From Sympetrum striolatum (lineage: Eukaryota; Arthropoda; Insecta; Odonata; Libellulidae): a DNA stretch of 64,000 bases. The notes under the pieces were generated by a model. The model did not search any database. It saw nothing but the letters and a program-made list of their open reading frames with translations, and was not told where the DNA came from. The stretch covers positions 88,059,152-88,123,151 of the forward strand of contig OX388350.1 of assembly GCA_947579665.1 (NCBI GenBank). The letters run 5' to 3'. How positions within the stretch are numbered: the stretch's first letter is position 1; every line of letters starts with the position of its first letter. Below, one piece after another: positions 19,580 to 31,130 of this stretch. Both the position numbers and the translations under genes were made by a program.

Positions 19580-20450
19580 TAAAGCGATGAGCAACGGCTT
19601 CGACACATCGAAGTCGAATCGAAGTCAAAGTCGATAAGAACTGTCATGGCGCTCAAAGGATGTAAATAATCCCAACGAAGTTGAATACCGTTACTGCAAG
19701 TATTATATTGCTCAATATTGTTGTAGGTATTGAGATCCCAAGTGCTCTTACATGTTATACAGCCTTCCGAGTACGATTCAACTTTATTGAAGTGTAATTT
19801 TTTCGTTTTATATTGCTGTGGTTACATGCTTTTGGTAAGTAAAACAAAACGTTTCTTCAATATGAGGGTACATATTTTTTTAAGTGCTGCACCAGATCTA
19901 AGTGTTTTGTTTGAAAATTTATTCGGTATGGACTTACAATCACTGTGTTTTCTTGGGGGAAAATGAATGTATCGGATTTAACAATCACCTTGGTCTTCCG
20001 GGGGACTCGTTGTGAGATACGGCTGTGTTGTTGTGGAAATTCATAATATAAAGATGATGTATACTTTTCCATAAATTTATTTTAGAACAACATGTTTTGA
20101 CTGAGTGGCCATGTTCATTGGTTTGCTTGGCGTAACGGTGTGCTGTGAATACTACATGTGAAGTCATTTACATATTTCTTGAATGTGTTTTTTAGTTGTC
20201 ACTGTAATTCTTTTCCAGTAAAGTTAATTTTAAGTCTGCATTTTAAATCTCTAGACATAATTTATAATTTAATTAATTGCAATATTTTCAGTAATTACAA
20301 TGCAGTTAATGACAATAACCTATACATACTCTCTATTTCTTTTAATCAATAAATTTAGTATTTTTAATAAGGTTTAATATAATATCAATTTTATGGTTTT
20401 TTACTGAAATTTATGTAATTTAAGGAACATTTATTGTCTTTTACTTGCAG
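19580..20450. other. No gene recognised
   Basis: AT-rich sequence between the hAT end and the exon candidate at 20451. Open frames are short and featureless. Confidence 0.35.
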
Positions 20451-20549
20451 CTGCAGGTGATTGTAAAACCCTTACTCTGCCAGATGAATTTACATAATGA
20501 GGAAGAAGAATCAACGTCTACAAAAGCAAGGAAGATTGATCGTTTCCAG
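20451..20549 (+). CDS. Candidate internal exon, function unknown
   Basis: A 99-nt stretch is bounded by 'ttttacttgcag' and by a donor CAG|gtagga. It is fully open in phase 0 and gives 33 residues starting LQVIVKPLLCQMNLHNEEEE and ending TKARKIDRFQ. An exact multiple of three with two plausible splice sites and an acidic-then-basic composition suggests a real exon. I do not recognise the protein. It could belong to a host gene or to a spliced transposase. No partner exon was found within the window. Confidence 0.4.
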
Positions 20550-21479
20550 GTAGGATGGACGCTGGAGAGGATCTTATCCAGAAGGTAATGAGAACTTCAA
20601 TTGCAGGCGTTCTGATTTGTGTTATCACCCTCCTTTACTTGTGCAAGGGTAGGTATGAGTTGAGAAGGGTAGGTAGGGTTTCCTTTGTCAAATTGAGGGA
20701 AGTTGGCCTTTTGTTACTGTTACATTACAGAAAATCGGCATTTTTTTCTGATCATTCTACCCTAACCCCCCTCTTTCACTCCATGGGCCTGTGAGATCAC
20801 AGGCAATCGGGATGTTTACGCTATTTGCACTATAAAATACTCTTAACTTAAATTTAATTATAGTGTAATTTTTGACGGGGAAATTCACTATTAAAAATAC
20901 TATTTATTTAAAAAACTGATTTACTTGAAAATAAAGCTCGCCCTTTTGGGTCTTTTTTTCGCCTCAAAACTTGGGGTGTGCGTTCGAATCAACTGCAAAC
21001 TAGATTCAGGTACAATACTTCTTGTTGGTATGTCCCGCAGCGTGGGGCTGGATGCATCCTAGGCTCACCCTGGTTTCATATAACTCGGCAAATGTTCCAC
21101 CAAACCACTATCGATGTTTGCACTAAATATAAAACTGTAGGCTGATAGTTTTTAATTAAAAGAAATTGGATACCCATAAAAATTTTCGTATGAATGATTT
21201 TGAATTGGCACTTATGTAGGATGTTAAGCATAGACAATTACCGGCATTTTTTGTACAGTGTATATGCGAATAAATAATATTAGTAAACAATATTTATGAA
21301 ATATACGTATATGTTAGCGTATGCCTGTATAGTACAGGCGTATAAGGTGCAGAGACTGGCGTGACTGTATATCTTAAGGAGCGCATTACATTTGGGGGCA
21401 AATGATTTATCAATGTCCGATGCTCGAATTTCGGGGTGCCCATTTCTTACGATGGCGCCTTATTTTCGAATTAACGCAT
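20550..21479. other. No gene recognised
   Basis: Nothing with domain or splice support was seen. The 79-residue frame at 20555-20794 on the plus strand lacks recognisable features. Confidence 0.3.
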
Positions 21480-22238
21480 AATTTTATTGATTAATACATT
21501 ATAATGAAACTGGGTCTGCCAATATAAAATATGGAAAATTATTGCTCAATAATCATCGAAAAATAATGGTGTGTCTTTAGATAATCTCATTTCATATCAA
21601 ATTGCTTTCTCGAGATATTTTTCATTCACTTTCATCACAAGCAACGACAAAATCACAAGGGAGGTTACCATGGGAATCCGAATCAGCACTGCTTTTATCT
21701 CCTATATTCCCATTGGTCCTGGATCAGATGATTTGGTGCCAAGTTTCATATGAAAACAAATTCCACAGTGAATGCCAATGTGATGGGAACTCGATTGAAA
21801 ATTTTGGCTCTGACTAGAGGGGAAATTATCCCTGCGAAAAGAGACAAGAGGATGCGATGCACATAGGGATAAAGGGGAGAGTGAGAAGTTTCTAATCAAA
21901 GCTCCCTGAAGCATCTTTGCTGAGGAAGGGCAAAGCGACTTGTGGAAAACAAATGCATGAATAAGGTGACGATAATTTTTGTATGTAATTTTATTTGTCG
22001 TTAGAAGAGATAACTGTTGGTTTGTCGGACTTTGTCCCTCACGTCAATTGAGGATTCCGAGATATGCCTCCTGCAAGACAAACATAGCACTCGTTATAAC
22101 GATAATTCAGAAATGACCACTCATTATAATGGACGTAACTCCCTATCCTTTCTGCAGTGAGACGGACAATGGCCAAAAATCACTCGCTATAACACAACTC
22201 TCGTTATATGCCATACTCGTTATAACAGACTTCTACTG
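21480..22238. mobile_element. Tigger deletion derivative
   Basis: 21,510-21,585 aligns with 775-845 of the Tigger at 533-3109. The match then jumps to 2578-3109, so the transposase is missing. The right end 'actcgttataacagacttctactg' minus its outer bases matches the Tigger terminus, is diverged at one base of the TIR, and is followed by TA (22239-22240). The left terminus was not found, so this copy is also truncated. Confidence 0.7.
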
Positions 22239-22559
22239 TAATTAAATTCGAATTTGATTTGCATATATCATATCAATATGTATATATTTAATTGCTATAA
22301 GAAACACTTTGATGAAGGATACTTCCATAAGAGTATTAATTGATGCATTTATGATAAATGTTGCAAGATTTGTTTATTGAGTCATTGTCAGCCAATTGAT
22401 GTTTACACTATTAGGAAAGATCAGTCGTTTCAATGTATCAAATTTACTTTTTACAAATTCAAAAAGAAAGACAATTGCATAAGATCTTCTCAGTGAAGTA
22501 TCAGCCATTTTGTATGTCGATTTTTGTTTAATAAAATAATAGCAAAGGTATGGGGCCTT

Positions 22560-23400
22560 GCTCATAATTTTTGAAATTTTTTATCAATGTTCAATATCAG
22601 TCTTTTTTTGCATTTATCGTGATCTAAACTGCGTCAATTCACTCATCCCTAGATTTTTTGTATCTTATCTTATTATGGAATGTTTATCTAGATTTATAAC
22701 TTTATAAAATTACTGTGTATTATTTATTACTTTGTATTATTTTATAACTTCACATAGCAAGGGTACCAATTTTAAAAAACACACTATTGCAAAGTTTTTA
22801 TTGCGTAGCTCTTTGTTGCTATATTGGAAATATATGAACACAGATTTACTCAGTGAGCATTAATCAAGTATTTTGTGAACTCCAAAAGCATTTTAAACAT
22901 TCAAGATGCATTCGAAAAATATTCGTTAAAATCCTAAAAACATCCAAGAAAACTTGTTTTGGAAATTTATATTTTGTGTTGCTTAGCAATGAATTAGTTA
23001 ATGTATAGGCACTTAAAAAGTATTTAAATGTTGTTGAGATAATGATTTAAATTTATATTTTGTAAATTTTGTAACTCAGCTTAAATTGCATAATTTTTAT
23101 TTCTTGAAATTAACAAAATTTGGATCATAGCATAGAACACATCTTAAAAAAACGATAATTTGGTTGATATATCTTCATTAGTTTCTGTGTTAACGAAGGA
23201 CATACACTGCCTGGGGCCAAATTGACCCCACGCTACTAATTAAGGGTTAATTATATTTTTTCTTTTCACTTACCGTGATCTGCACATCATCAATCCATTC
23301 CTACCAAGATTTTTTGCATCTAAACTAATTATACAATGTTTATCTAGATAAATAGCTTTTATAAAATTTACTTTGTATCGCAAGACTAATTTTTAAATTA
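22560..23400. repeat. Two diverged copies of a roughly 120-bp sequence
   Basis: About 22,600-22,735 and 23,250-23,380 share 'cgtgatct', 'agattttttg', 'atgtttatctaga' and 'ttataaaatt' in the same order, roughly 650 bp apart. No coding content was seen. The following 23.4-24.1 kb has nothing I can name. Confidence 0.5.
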
Positions 23401-24117
23401 TAACCTCACAGATCTTTCAAATTTATTTCCAATTTATAATTTATTTCTATCTCTAATTTTATTTCAATGTCTAATCTTTTAATTTATAATGCTTTTGTGT
23501 TGAAATGTTTTGCACTCCTTAATCTTCTATCATGTAATGCCTTCTTTTATGAAGGTTTTGTAAAGTCTTTTTGAAAGATACTTTATAAGTCTTTGGTGAA
23601 CTTTAACTGAATATTAAGTCTCCTATGTTAATTTTAGTTTTTATATCTATTTTGACAAAGATTTGTTTCCTGAGGCCTTTAGCTAATTAATCTAACGCAG
23701 GTTTAAAACCACTTTTTGCTTAAGCTTTTCCTAAAATCTATTCAAGAGCTTTGATTTTCACTAATATAAGTTTTGTAATTGTAAGTGATGCAAAGTTAAT
23801 CATAGCTAACGTACTACACCTGAATACTTAAATTACATCTTTTATTTTATTTTTTTTAAGAAAACGTTTGAATTCTGAGTTTCCTGTCTCTTTTGTTTCT
23901 CTTATACGAATCTAGATTCACATTTCCTGTCCTTTTCTTTCTATTTTAAATGACTAGAGACATTTTAATTTAAATAAAAACACTATCTAAAATATATATC
24001 TAAAAAGACTATATATACTTTAACTTATTACAACCTCAGGAATCAATTACTTATAAAATTTTGAATGCATTCATTTTTGATGAGATTTTAAAATGTGTAA
24101 TAATACATGAATACTTA

Positions 24118-24365
24118 TCAGAATAAAAACAACTTTGTAATTTCCACAGTACTGTCCTTTATTTAGACCACAACCCAGGTTTCATTGCATTGCAACATCT
24201 TCAGGTGAAGAAAAGAATTTCCTCTTCCTTATATACACTTTCCGGAGGGGGTATAGGAGAGGTTGGGCAAAGGGTTGAATGGGGAGTTTAGGGGGGAAGT
24301 AGGGAATTTGTGAGGAATTTTAACTGTGGAGAATTTGGTTGGGTGAGTAAACGCAGTTTACAGAT
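24118..24365 (-). mobile_element. Penelope-like element 3' fragment
   Basis: Nearly identical to 43,078-43,327, which is the 3' region of a Penelope-like element with a GIY-YIG remnant. Both begin 'atcagaataaaaacaact' after 'ctt'. This copy stops at 'cgcagttt', so it is 5' truncated. It contains 'cctgaagatgttgca...gaaacctgggtt' on the minus strand, a degenerate hammerhead-like arrangement. Confidence 0.65.
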
Positions 24366-24515
24366 ATGGATTGAAACATGTTTACAACAAACTTGAAAAA
24401 TGGTTTAATATTCAATAGTAATTTGTTATGTATTTCTTAACTGTTGCTTGACTTCCTATGGTGCGTATGTGTATTTTTGTCTATATATGTTTATCTATGA
24501 AATAAAAATGTTTTT

Positions 24516-24757
24516 ACTTTCTCCATATATGTAGTATAGAGAAAGTATTGTTTTCGTGAAAAAATCAACTTTGAGATTTTAACAGAAATACATGTTTTGT
24601 GGTCCCTAGAACACGTTTTGACCATTTTTGGAATGATGTGGGTGTGTATGTGTGTGTGTGTGCGCTTGTGGGTGTTCTAACGTAAAAACTAGTAGTCGTA
24701 TCAATACCAAACTTCATATATAGCACTGTGGTGGCTGCTGTCAGAGTTGATTAACAA
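24516..24757 (-). repeat. Truncated copy of the hairpin-tailed family
   Basis: Starts with the terminal hairpin 'actttctccatatat...agagaaagt' and runs through a GT-rich microsatellite to 'gtcagagttgatta'. It is homologous to the last 240 bp of the 1-kb element and lacks the other end. Confidence 0.75.
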
Positions 24758-24779
24758 ATCTGGCTAACAAATCACATGC

Positions 24780-25840
24780 TAAGAACACTCATCGCAATCT
24801 TGTCTTTCTGGTCATTGGTCTGGTCTTTTGCAGTGACTATATTCTTCTAATTCTTCGTTCTTGCATTGGTCTTGCTTTTTACTTTGAATGTGCACGACTT
24901 TGTTTTCTACTGAATGCTTAGCTTTGTACGCTAAGTGGACTCGTTCAAAACTAAGTGAGACCCTTATCTAACGAATTTCACAAAAATTAGCATAATAGTT
25001 CGGAATGAAAAATGGCATGAAATATCTCCCACAACTGCTAAGTGTAGTTACCAATTTTATGCTCTTTAAAGTTCAAAAGTAAACGATTACTATGTAATAA
25101 TCACACTAAGCACCTATTTAGCAATCACTTTCTGAAATTATCATAGATATCCACTTTTGTGTAGTTGAAATAATTCAGAAAAAAGTTCAGTTTCTCGGCC
25201 GTATTTAGCTTAAAACTTGAGAAAACCTATTCAACTTAGTGCTCATTTTGAAGCTTATAGAAAGATCTTTCCGAAAATGTAATAGATTTTCAGTTTGCAC
25301 TGCCATTTTTCCAAAACTCGTATAAAAGTTGAGATTTTGGATGTTTTGTAAATATTTCAGTTTTTTTGCCATATTTTGTTTAAAAATCGACAAAACCTAT
25401 TTATTTTTGTGCTGATTTTGAAGCTTTAGACAAGGTGTTTCTAAAAAAATTAGAAGATTTTCACTTTTGCGCAGCAATTTTCCCAAAAAACGTTGAAATA
25501 TTGAAAAAAACTAAGTTTTTGGCCATATTTTGCTTAAAAATTGACAAAACCTAGCAATTTTTGTGCCAGTTTTGAAGCTTTAGACGATTTCTGTACAAAT
25601 TACTTTCAATTTCAATTTTGTGCAGCAGTTTATCCCAAAAAGGTTGAGAAAGCTAAAAAAAATCTGAAAAATGTCAGTTTTTCATATTTTGTTTAGAAAA
25701 TGAAAAAACCTATCAATTTTTGTGCTGGTCCTGGAGCTTCACTCATTGCACGCTCATCTTCCTAGTCAATATTGCTCTGATTTGCCATTCTTGCGTTGGT
25801 CTTGCTTGTCCACAGAATGCTATACTGTTGCTTTGTCCGC
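24780..25840. repeat. Roughly 160-bp tandem repeat flanked by related direct repeats
   Basis: Between about 25,190 and 25,740 the words 'gccatattttg', 'aaaattgacaaaacctat', 'ttttgtgctg' and 'tttgaagcttta' recur about every 150-175 bp, roughly 3.5 units. On both sides lie related blocks with 'attcttgcattggtcttgct' (about 24,860 and 25,785). No coding content was seen. Confidence 0.6.
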
Positions 25841-25844
25841 TTTC

Positions 25845-28697
25845 TATATGTTGAATGAGTGATACTAATTTTATGCAGTCAATTTTGCCATTCATCAATT
25901 TATACAAAAACTTTGTCTGAAAGGTTTCTTCGGGTGTACAGTTCTTCTAGCTCTTTACATTCTGACAACGGTATGTTGTGCTGATGCATAGTATTACTAT
26001 TTATTCTGTAGTTTAAAAATTTTAAGAATTTGTGCTGGATCTTTTCTAATCGATTTATGTGAATATCATAGTAAGGAGACCAAACAATTGATGCATATTC
26101 CAAGGCTGGTCTCACTACTGAGCAATACAGCATCTTGAATGTCTTTGGTTTCTTAAAATTTACTGTGGTTCTGATTATACAACCTAACAATTTTAAAGCT
26201 TTACTACTAATGTTTTGTATATGAGGAATAAAAGACATTGATGAATCAAACATAATCCCTAGGTCACTAATTCTGTCAACTCTCCATATTTCATTATCAT
26301 TAATGCTATAATTGTACAAAATTGGCTTTTTCTTGTGATGAAAGGTTATTGCATTGCATTTCGATATATTTAATTCCATTTTGTTTGTTTCACGCCACTC
26401 AAGCAACTGGTTAACTGAATTTTGTAGCATATGACAATCAGACACAGTATGTATACACTTATAAACTTTCAAGTCATCAGCAAAAACCCCTCATAATTGA
26501 GAACAGAATTAATGTCATTAATAAATAGGTTAAAGAGTAAAGGACCCAAGTGAGATCCCTGCGGAACTCCAGAAGATACATTAAACTCCCGAGATATAAA
26601 AGTATTTATCTTAACTGACTGTCTCCTGCCTACTAAGTAGCTTACTTGAGGATCATACAATTCAATCAAAGAGCCATGAGTTTCTTTAGTAACAAAGTAT
26701 GATTAACACTATCAAATGCCTTAGAAAAGTCCATGTAAATTTAGTCAGTTTGCATATTATAATTTAGGGCTTAGTAAATGCTTTCTTTGTGTAGTACTAA
26801 GTTAGTTACTGTTGAGTGACCTGGTAAGAACCCATGTTGTTCAGAGATAATAAGAGGCTTTAGAAGAGGGAATAATGAATTCAGTAGTAATTTTTCAAAT
26901 ATTTTTGGAATGCATGACTGAATTGTTATGGGCATATAGTTTGTAACATCAGATTTGCTTCCTTTTTACTTTCTCCACATACAAAGTATAGAGAAAGTGT
27001 TGTTTTCATGAAAAAAATCGACTTCGAGATTTCAACGGAAATACATGTTTTGGGGTACCTAGAACACGTTTTGACCATTTTCGGAATGATGTCTGTGTGT
27101 ATGTGTGTGTGTGTGTGTATGTGTGTATGTGTGTGTGTGTGATAGAAGGCACTCTAATGTGAAAACTATTAGCCCTATCAATACCAAAATTCATATATGG
27201 TACTGTGGTGTGTGCTGTCAGAGTTGATTAGTTTTTGGACTAAATCTGTATACCGGAAGTCGAGCTTCATTCATTAAAGCTCATTTCCTGTTTTCATAAT
27301 ATCTCCTTAAATATGATATGTAGGTATATTTTATACCTTATAAAAGTTTTAGATAATGTCTTTTACTATAACTTTTGTATTTAACATATTTTTGTATCAT
27401 CGGTTGATTAGGAGCTATTCGTGAAATACTGATAAACCGGAAGTAGCTGTTATGTACTTTGTGGGTGCTCTAACATGAAAACTAATTGTCGGATCAACAC
27501 CAAATTTCATATATAGTATTTTGGTTTTTGTGTTTAGAGTTGATTAGTTTTTGGAGCAAATCGGTTTACCGAAAGTCGAGCTTCATTCTTCAAAGCTCAT
27601 TTCCGGTTTTCAAAATATCTCAATAAATATGATATTTAGGTATATACTATTATTTATAATAGTTTTAGAAAATAAAATTTGCTATAATTTTTGTTTGAAA
27701 TATATTTTTTTTAACTGATTTTTTAGGAGATATTCATGAAATACTGATAAACCGGAAGTTGCCGATTATGTACTTCATGAGCGCTCTGGGCGCTGTGGGC
27801 GAATAGCCATTTCATTGTTTTTCATCGAGCATGTCCCGAAAAACATTATTTATAATGTTTGTGACGTAATATATAATAATATATAAATTAATCACTCATC
27901 TTCAAAGTTTAGATGGAATACAGAGTTCGAAAATACTTTCGTAGATAAATATTTACATCTTATATATATGGAGAAAGTCATGTGTTGGCCACATCAGATT
28001 TTTTATAGATTGGAATGATGTAACTATTTTTCCAAGTGTCTGGAAATATACCCTGAGTTAATGAGGAATGGAAAATCAGAAATAGTGGGAAGCAGTGTTC
28101 ATGAGCACATGACTTAATTACAGATGGAGGAATATTATCTAGACCTGGACCCTTTCTACCATCAATAGACTTGAGAGCTTCAAGTACCTCTCCAGCAGAT
28201 AATTTAACTGAATTGATAATCACAAAGTTTTTGTAGTTGATAACAGGAGGATTGTCAGTATGTTTCTGATATATGTTACTAAAATGAGTAACAAAAAGAT
28301 CAGCTATTGGTTGACCTCCATATACCTCATTTGTATCATGAAACATACAATTTGGGATGTTACCACCTTTCTTGTTAGTGTTGACATGTTTCCAAAAAAC
28401 ATTTGTGTTATGTGGTATGGTATTTTCAATGTTAACTATGTAAGTATTATAACAACTAGAAATTAATGATTTGCATTTGGATCTCAATGATAAGAACATA
28501 ACATAATCACTCATTTCATTTGTTTCTTTATATTTTTTGTGTGCAACATTTTTTTTCAGCATCAGTGATTTTAGTTCAGATGAGAACCAGCAAGGAAATG
28601 AAGTATATTTAAAATTAACTTTTGAGACATAAATATCAATAGCCTGATTTAGGCCACTATAAAAACAATCAACAGCATAATCAAAGTTAATTAATAT
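25845..28697 (-). pseudogene. LINE ORF2 remnant, RT domain, broken by an insertion
   Basis: Minus strand. 28,697-28,010 encodes the linker and first RT block (KGPGLDNIPPSVIKS, then FPDTWKNSYIIPIYKK). A 1-kb hairpin-tailed repeat (26,968-27,998) interrupts the reading exactly at KK|GSKSDVTNY. Translation then resumes: SDVTNYMPI, QHGFLPGHST, MDFSKAFDSVNH, SSGVPQGSHLGPLLFNLFIND, FADDLKVY, and a C-terminal part with RPALEYASIVWSPYY. There are stops near MQTD and LMAL, and a one-base frameshift just before FADD. The C-terminus continues out of frame to about 25,845. It belongs to the Jockey/CR1 APE-type LINEs. The endonuclease domain is missing, and a mariner fragment stands in its place. Confidence 0.8.
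26968..27998 (-). mobile_element. Hairpin-tailed retroposon-like repeat, second full-length copy
   Basis: 1031 bp, reverse-oriented homologue of 8519-9522 with identical outer boundaries (hairpin at 26,968 and 'acatcaga' at 27,998). It contains a longer GT microsatellite (about 27,090-27,145). The LINE frame on either side reads KK then GSKSDV, so the pre-insertion site can be inferred: it was an A-run, and about five A may be duplicated. Confidence 0.8.
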
Positions 28698-29612
28698 ATG
28701 AGGGTTGTTCAGAAAGTAGATTACGTTTTGGAATTAAGAAAAAACTAAGCACAGGAAAATGTTTTTATTATATACATTTGAAAGAGCAACTAAAATACTA
28801 TTTTTCTACATAATCACCAAACAAGTTGAGACATTTATCGTAGCGATGAACGAGCTTCGAAATTCCTTCCTCATAGAAATCCGCCGCCTGATTGTTGAGT
28901 CAGTCAGTCACGCCCGCGCGGAGATCGTGTCGTCATCAAAACGCTTCGTTGCAAGCCAGGTCTTCATCTTCGGAAACAAGTGGAAGTCACTTGGTGCAAG
29001 ATCTGGGCTGTACGGCAGATGAGGAAAAATCTCCCACTTGAAGGTCTGAAGGAGATTCTGTGTGACATTTGACGTGTGAGGTCGCGCATTGTCGTGCAAA
29101 AACAACACTTTTGAGCTGAGTTTCCCTCTCCGCTTGTTTTGAATTGCCCTTCTTAGGGTTCGCAATGTTTGGCAATACCTATCAGAGTTTATTGTTGCAC
29201 CACGTTCCAGAAAATCGACAAGAATCACACCTTTTCTGTCCCAGAACACTGTTGCCATCAACTTCCTGGCAGACAACGTTTGCTAACACTTTCGTGGTTT
29301 TTTGGGAGAATGTGTGTGCCCCCACTCCATAGAATGCAATTTTGTCTCACACGTCACATGTTTCACCCTAGTCTCGTCTCCCGTTACGATTCGATCAAGG
29401 AATGAATCACCATCATCGTGGTAGGCCTCCAAAAATGACAAAGAGGCAGTCATTTGCTGACCCTTGTGATGGTCTGTCAGAAGCTTTGGTACCCACCTGG
29501 CACAAAACTTACGGTAGCCTAACTTTTGAGAAACAATTTCGTACAATAAAGTGCGTGAAATTTGCGGAAAACTGAAGGAAAGTTCGGTTATGGTGAAACG
29601 ACGGTCTGGTAG
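28698..29612 (-). pseudogene. Truncated mariner transposase, DD34D core visible
   Basis: The left end 'gggttgttcagaaagtagat' (from about 28,701) resembles a mariner terminus. On the minus strand the translation begins abruptly at RRFTITELSFSFPQISRTLL and continues GYRKFCARWVPKLLTD, FLDRIVTGDE (first Asp), FLHDNARPHTS (second Asp) and LPYSPDLAPSDFHLFPKMK (third Asp). The usual Trp after GDET is Arg. The N-terminal HTH and the right inverted end are absent, and frameshifts separate the pieces (29,546-29,283; 29,276-28,908; then out of frame). It is unrelated at its ends to the mariner at 4520. Its position, between LINE ORF1 and the ORF2 linker, implies insertion plus loss of the LINE endonuclease. 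Confidence 0.8.
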
Positions 29613-29625
29613 TACAATTCAAAAC

Positions 29626-30492
29626 TTAGTTTTTTGAACGCACATTATAATCAACAATTTTGGGTATACCATTGAAATACCTTATAGTTATATCAGTTTC
29701 CCTCCTGGCTTCAAGCTGCTTCTGGAGTGATGAAAGATATTCCCGCTCCCTTTTCATCATGTCATTCTTCACTCTGTATCCTTTTTCAATAATCATATTT
29801 TTGCTCTTGAAAACTTTTAGAGCATCCTCCTGGCTTTTCATGCACACCTTCAATGGCCGAGTTGTGGAGGCATTAGGATTCCCTAGCTGAAATACCCTTA
29901 ACGCATCTGTTGATACACCTGGGATCTCACTCAATATATCAGCTACCACTGCTGCATCCTTTTTCGCTCGTTCCTTGAGGGACATTCTTCAACTCCCATA
30001 ATAATTACATTGGACGATCTCTTCTCCCTTTCCCTCATCTCCGACACTAATTCCTCCGGTTCCACATTCTGACAATATTCTTTCACTAGGTCGAGTTTAT
30101 TTTCCAGGGGTATGACCTTTTCGTTCAGTCTTTTATTTTTATTTGATAAACTAGCGACCATCGCCACCAGCCCTTCGATCGGGGATAATCAACTAACCGG
30201 TGTGCTGATTGCTAGAACTGTGTTCCGGTGCTCTTTAATTATTTAATTTAAGCATATCACTAGTATTTAGTTTTTCTAATTGGTTATCTTGGCACCGGAA
30301 GCATCTCCAAGATTCACCGGAATCAGCCATTATCTGTATATGTAATGGCTACAGTCCAACGCAGGCATCATGCTACCACTTTCCACAATGGTAATTACTG
30401 CTGGAATCGGAGACGCCACACTGAGTTGCTCCAATGTCTTCCTCAATTTTTTTGCTACACTTTACACAGCGTTTTTGTTGTTTAGGAGCCAT
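29626..30492 (-). pseudogene. LINE ORF1 with PHD-type zinc finger, degraded
   Basis: Starting at ATG 30492, the minus strand reads MAPKQQKRCVKCSKKIEED, then QCGV, YHCGKW, HDACVG and WRCFRC. This Cys/His pattern is that of a PHD-like finger, as found in ORF1 of several Jockey/CR1-group LINEs. A coiled-coil segment follows (LSNKNKRLNEKVIPLENKLD), then RSSNVIIMGVEE and a C-terminal region with FKSKNMIIEKGYRVKNDM ending NVRSKN. In-frame stops in the finger and a frameshift near 29,985 break it. It is probably the ORF1 partner of the RT remnant at 25.8-28.7 kb on the same strand, from which it is now separated by a mariner fragment. Confidence 0.7.
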
Positions 30493-30859
30493 TTTTCCTC
30501 GATAAATCAAAAAATCAACTAGAACTCACTGAATACCACGCCAAACAGTACCAGAAGTACTATGTGAATTATCAAAAATAGGTTATTAAATAATAATGGA
30601 AAAATTATATTGTCTCATTCTGTAGTAGGAAGTTTTTCATACTTTTTTTAACATCGCTTAATGATGTTAAATACAACAGATGTGTTGGCAATTTATTAAA
30701 GATATTCGGATATTTTACCCTTAAACAGCATGGTTCAGGTCTTTCTTGACCTGGATTTGACTTTTCAGATATTTTTCAATGCTGGGCTTAATATTGTGTG
30801 TCTCACTTCTAAGTTTTCTTCTATCAGAGGATGTTTTATGATAAAAAATGTCAAATTCT

Positions 30860-31130
30860 TCATTACCGTATTTCACGGACTATAAGACGCACTTTATTCA
30901 TTCAAAAATTGCCTTCAAAATTATGTCTGTCCTATATTCGAAATTAAAATAAAAATGTCCAGCATTGAAACAATGTCCATTAATGTTCATAGGCATTGCT
31001 TTCAGACTGTTGCAAAACAATGTTTCTGAGCTGTCTATAAACAATTGTGAAACAATGTCTTCCAGTATATGTTTATATTAATTATTTAATTCCATGAACA
31101 GCTCAAAAGAAATCAAAAATCCTTAGATTT
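30860..31130. repeat. Fragment of an unclassified transposon-like repeat
   Basis: 'ccgtatttcacggactataa' followed by 'gacgcacttt' near 30,867, and 'aaacaatgtttctgagctgt' near 31,016, have diverged counterparts near 38,910 ('ccgcattttacagactgtaa') and 38,752 ('aaacaatgtttacagactgt'). Such PyCGTATTT...ATAAGACGCAC sequence resembles the inverted ends of DNA transposons, but no second end or target duplication was found. Confidence 0.4.
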
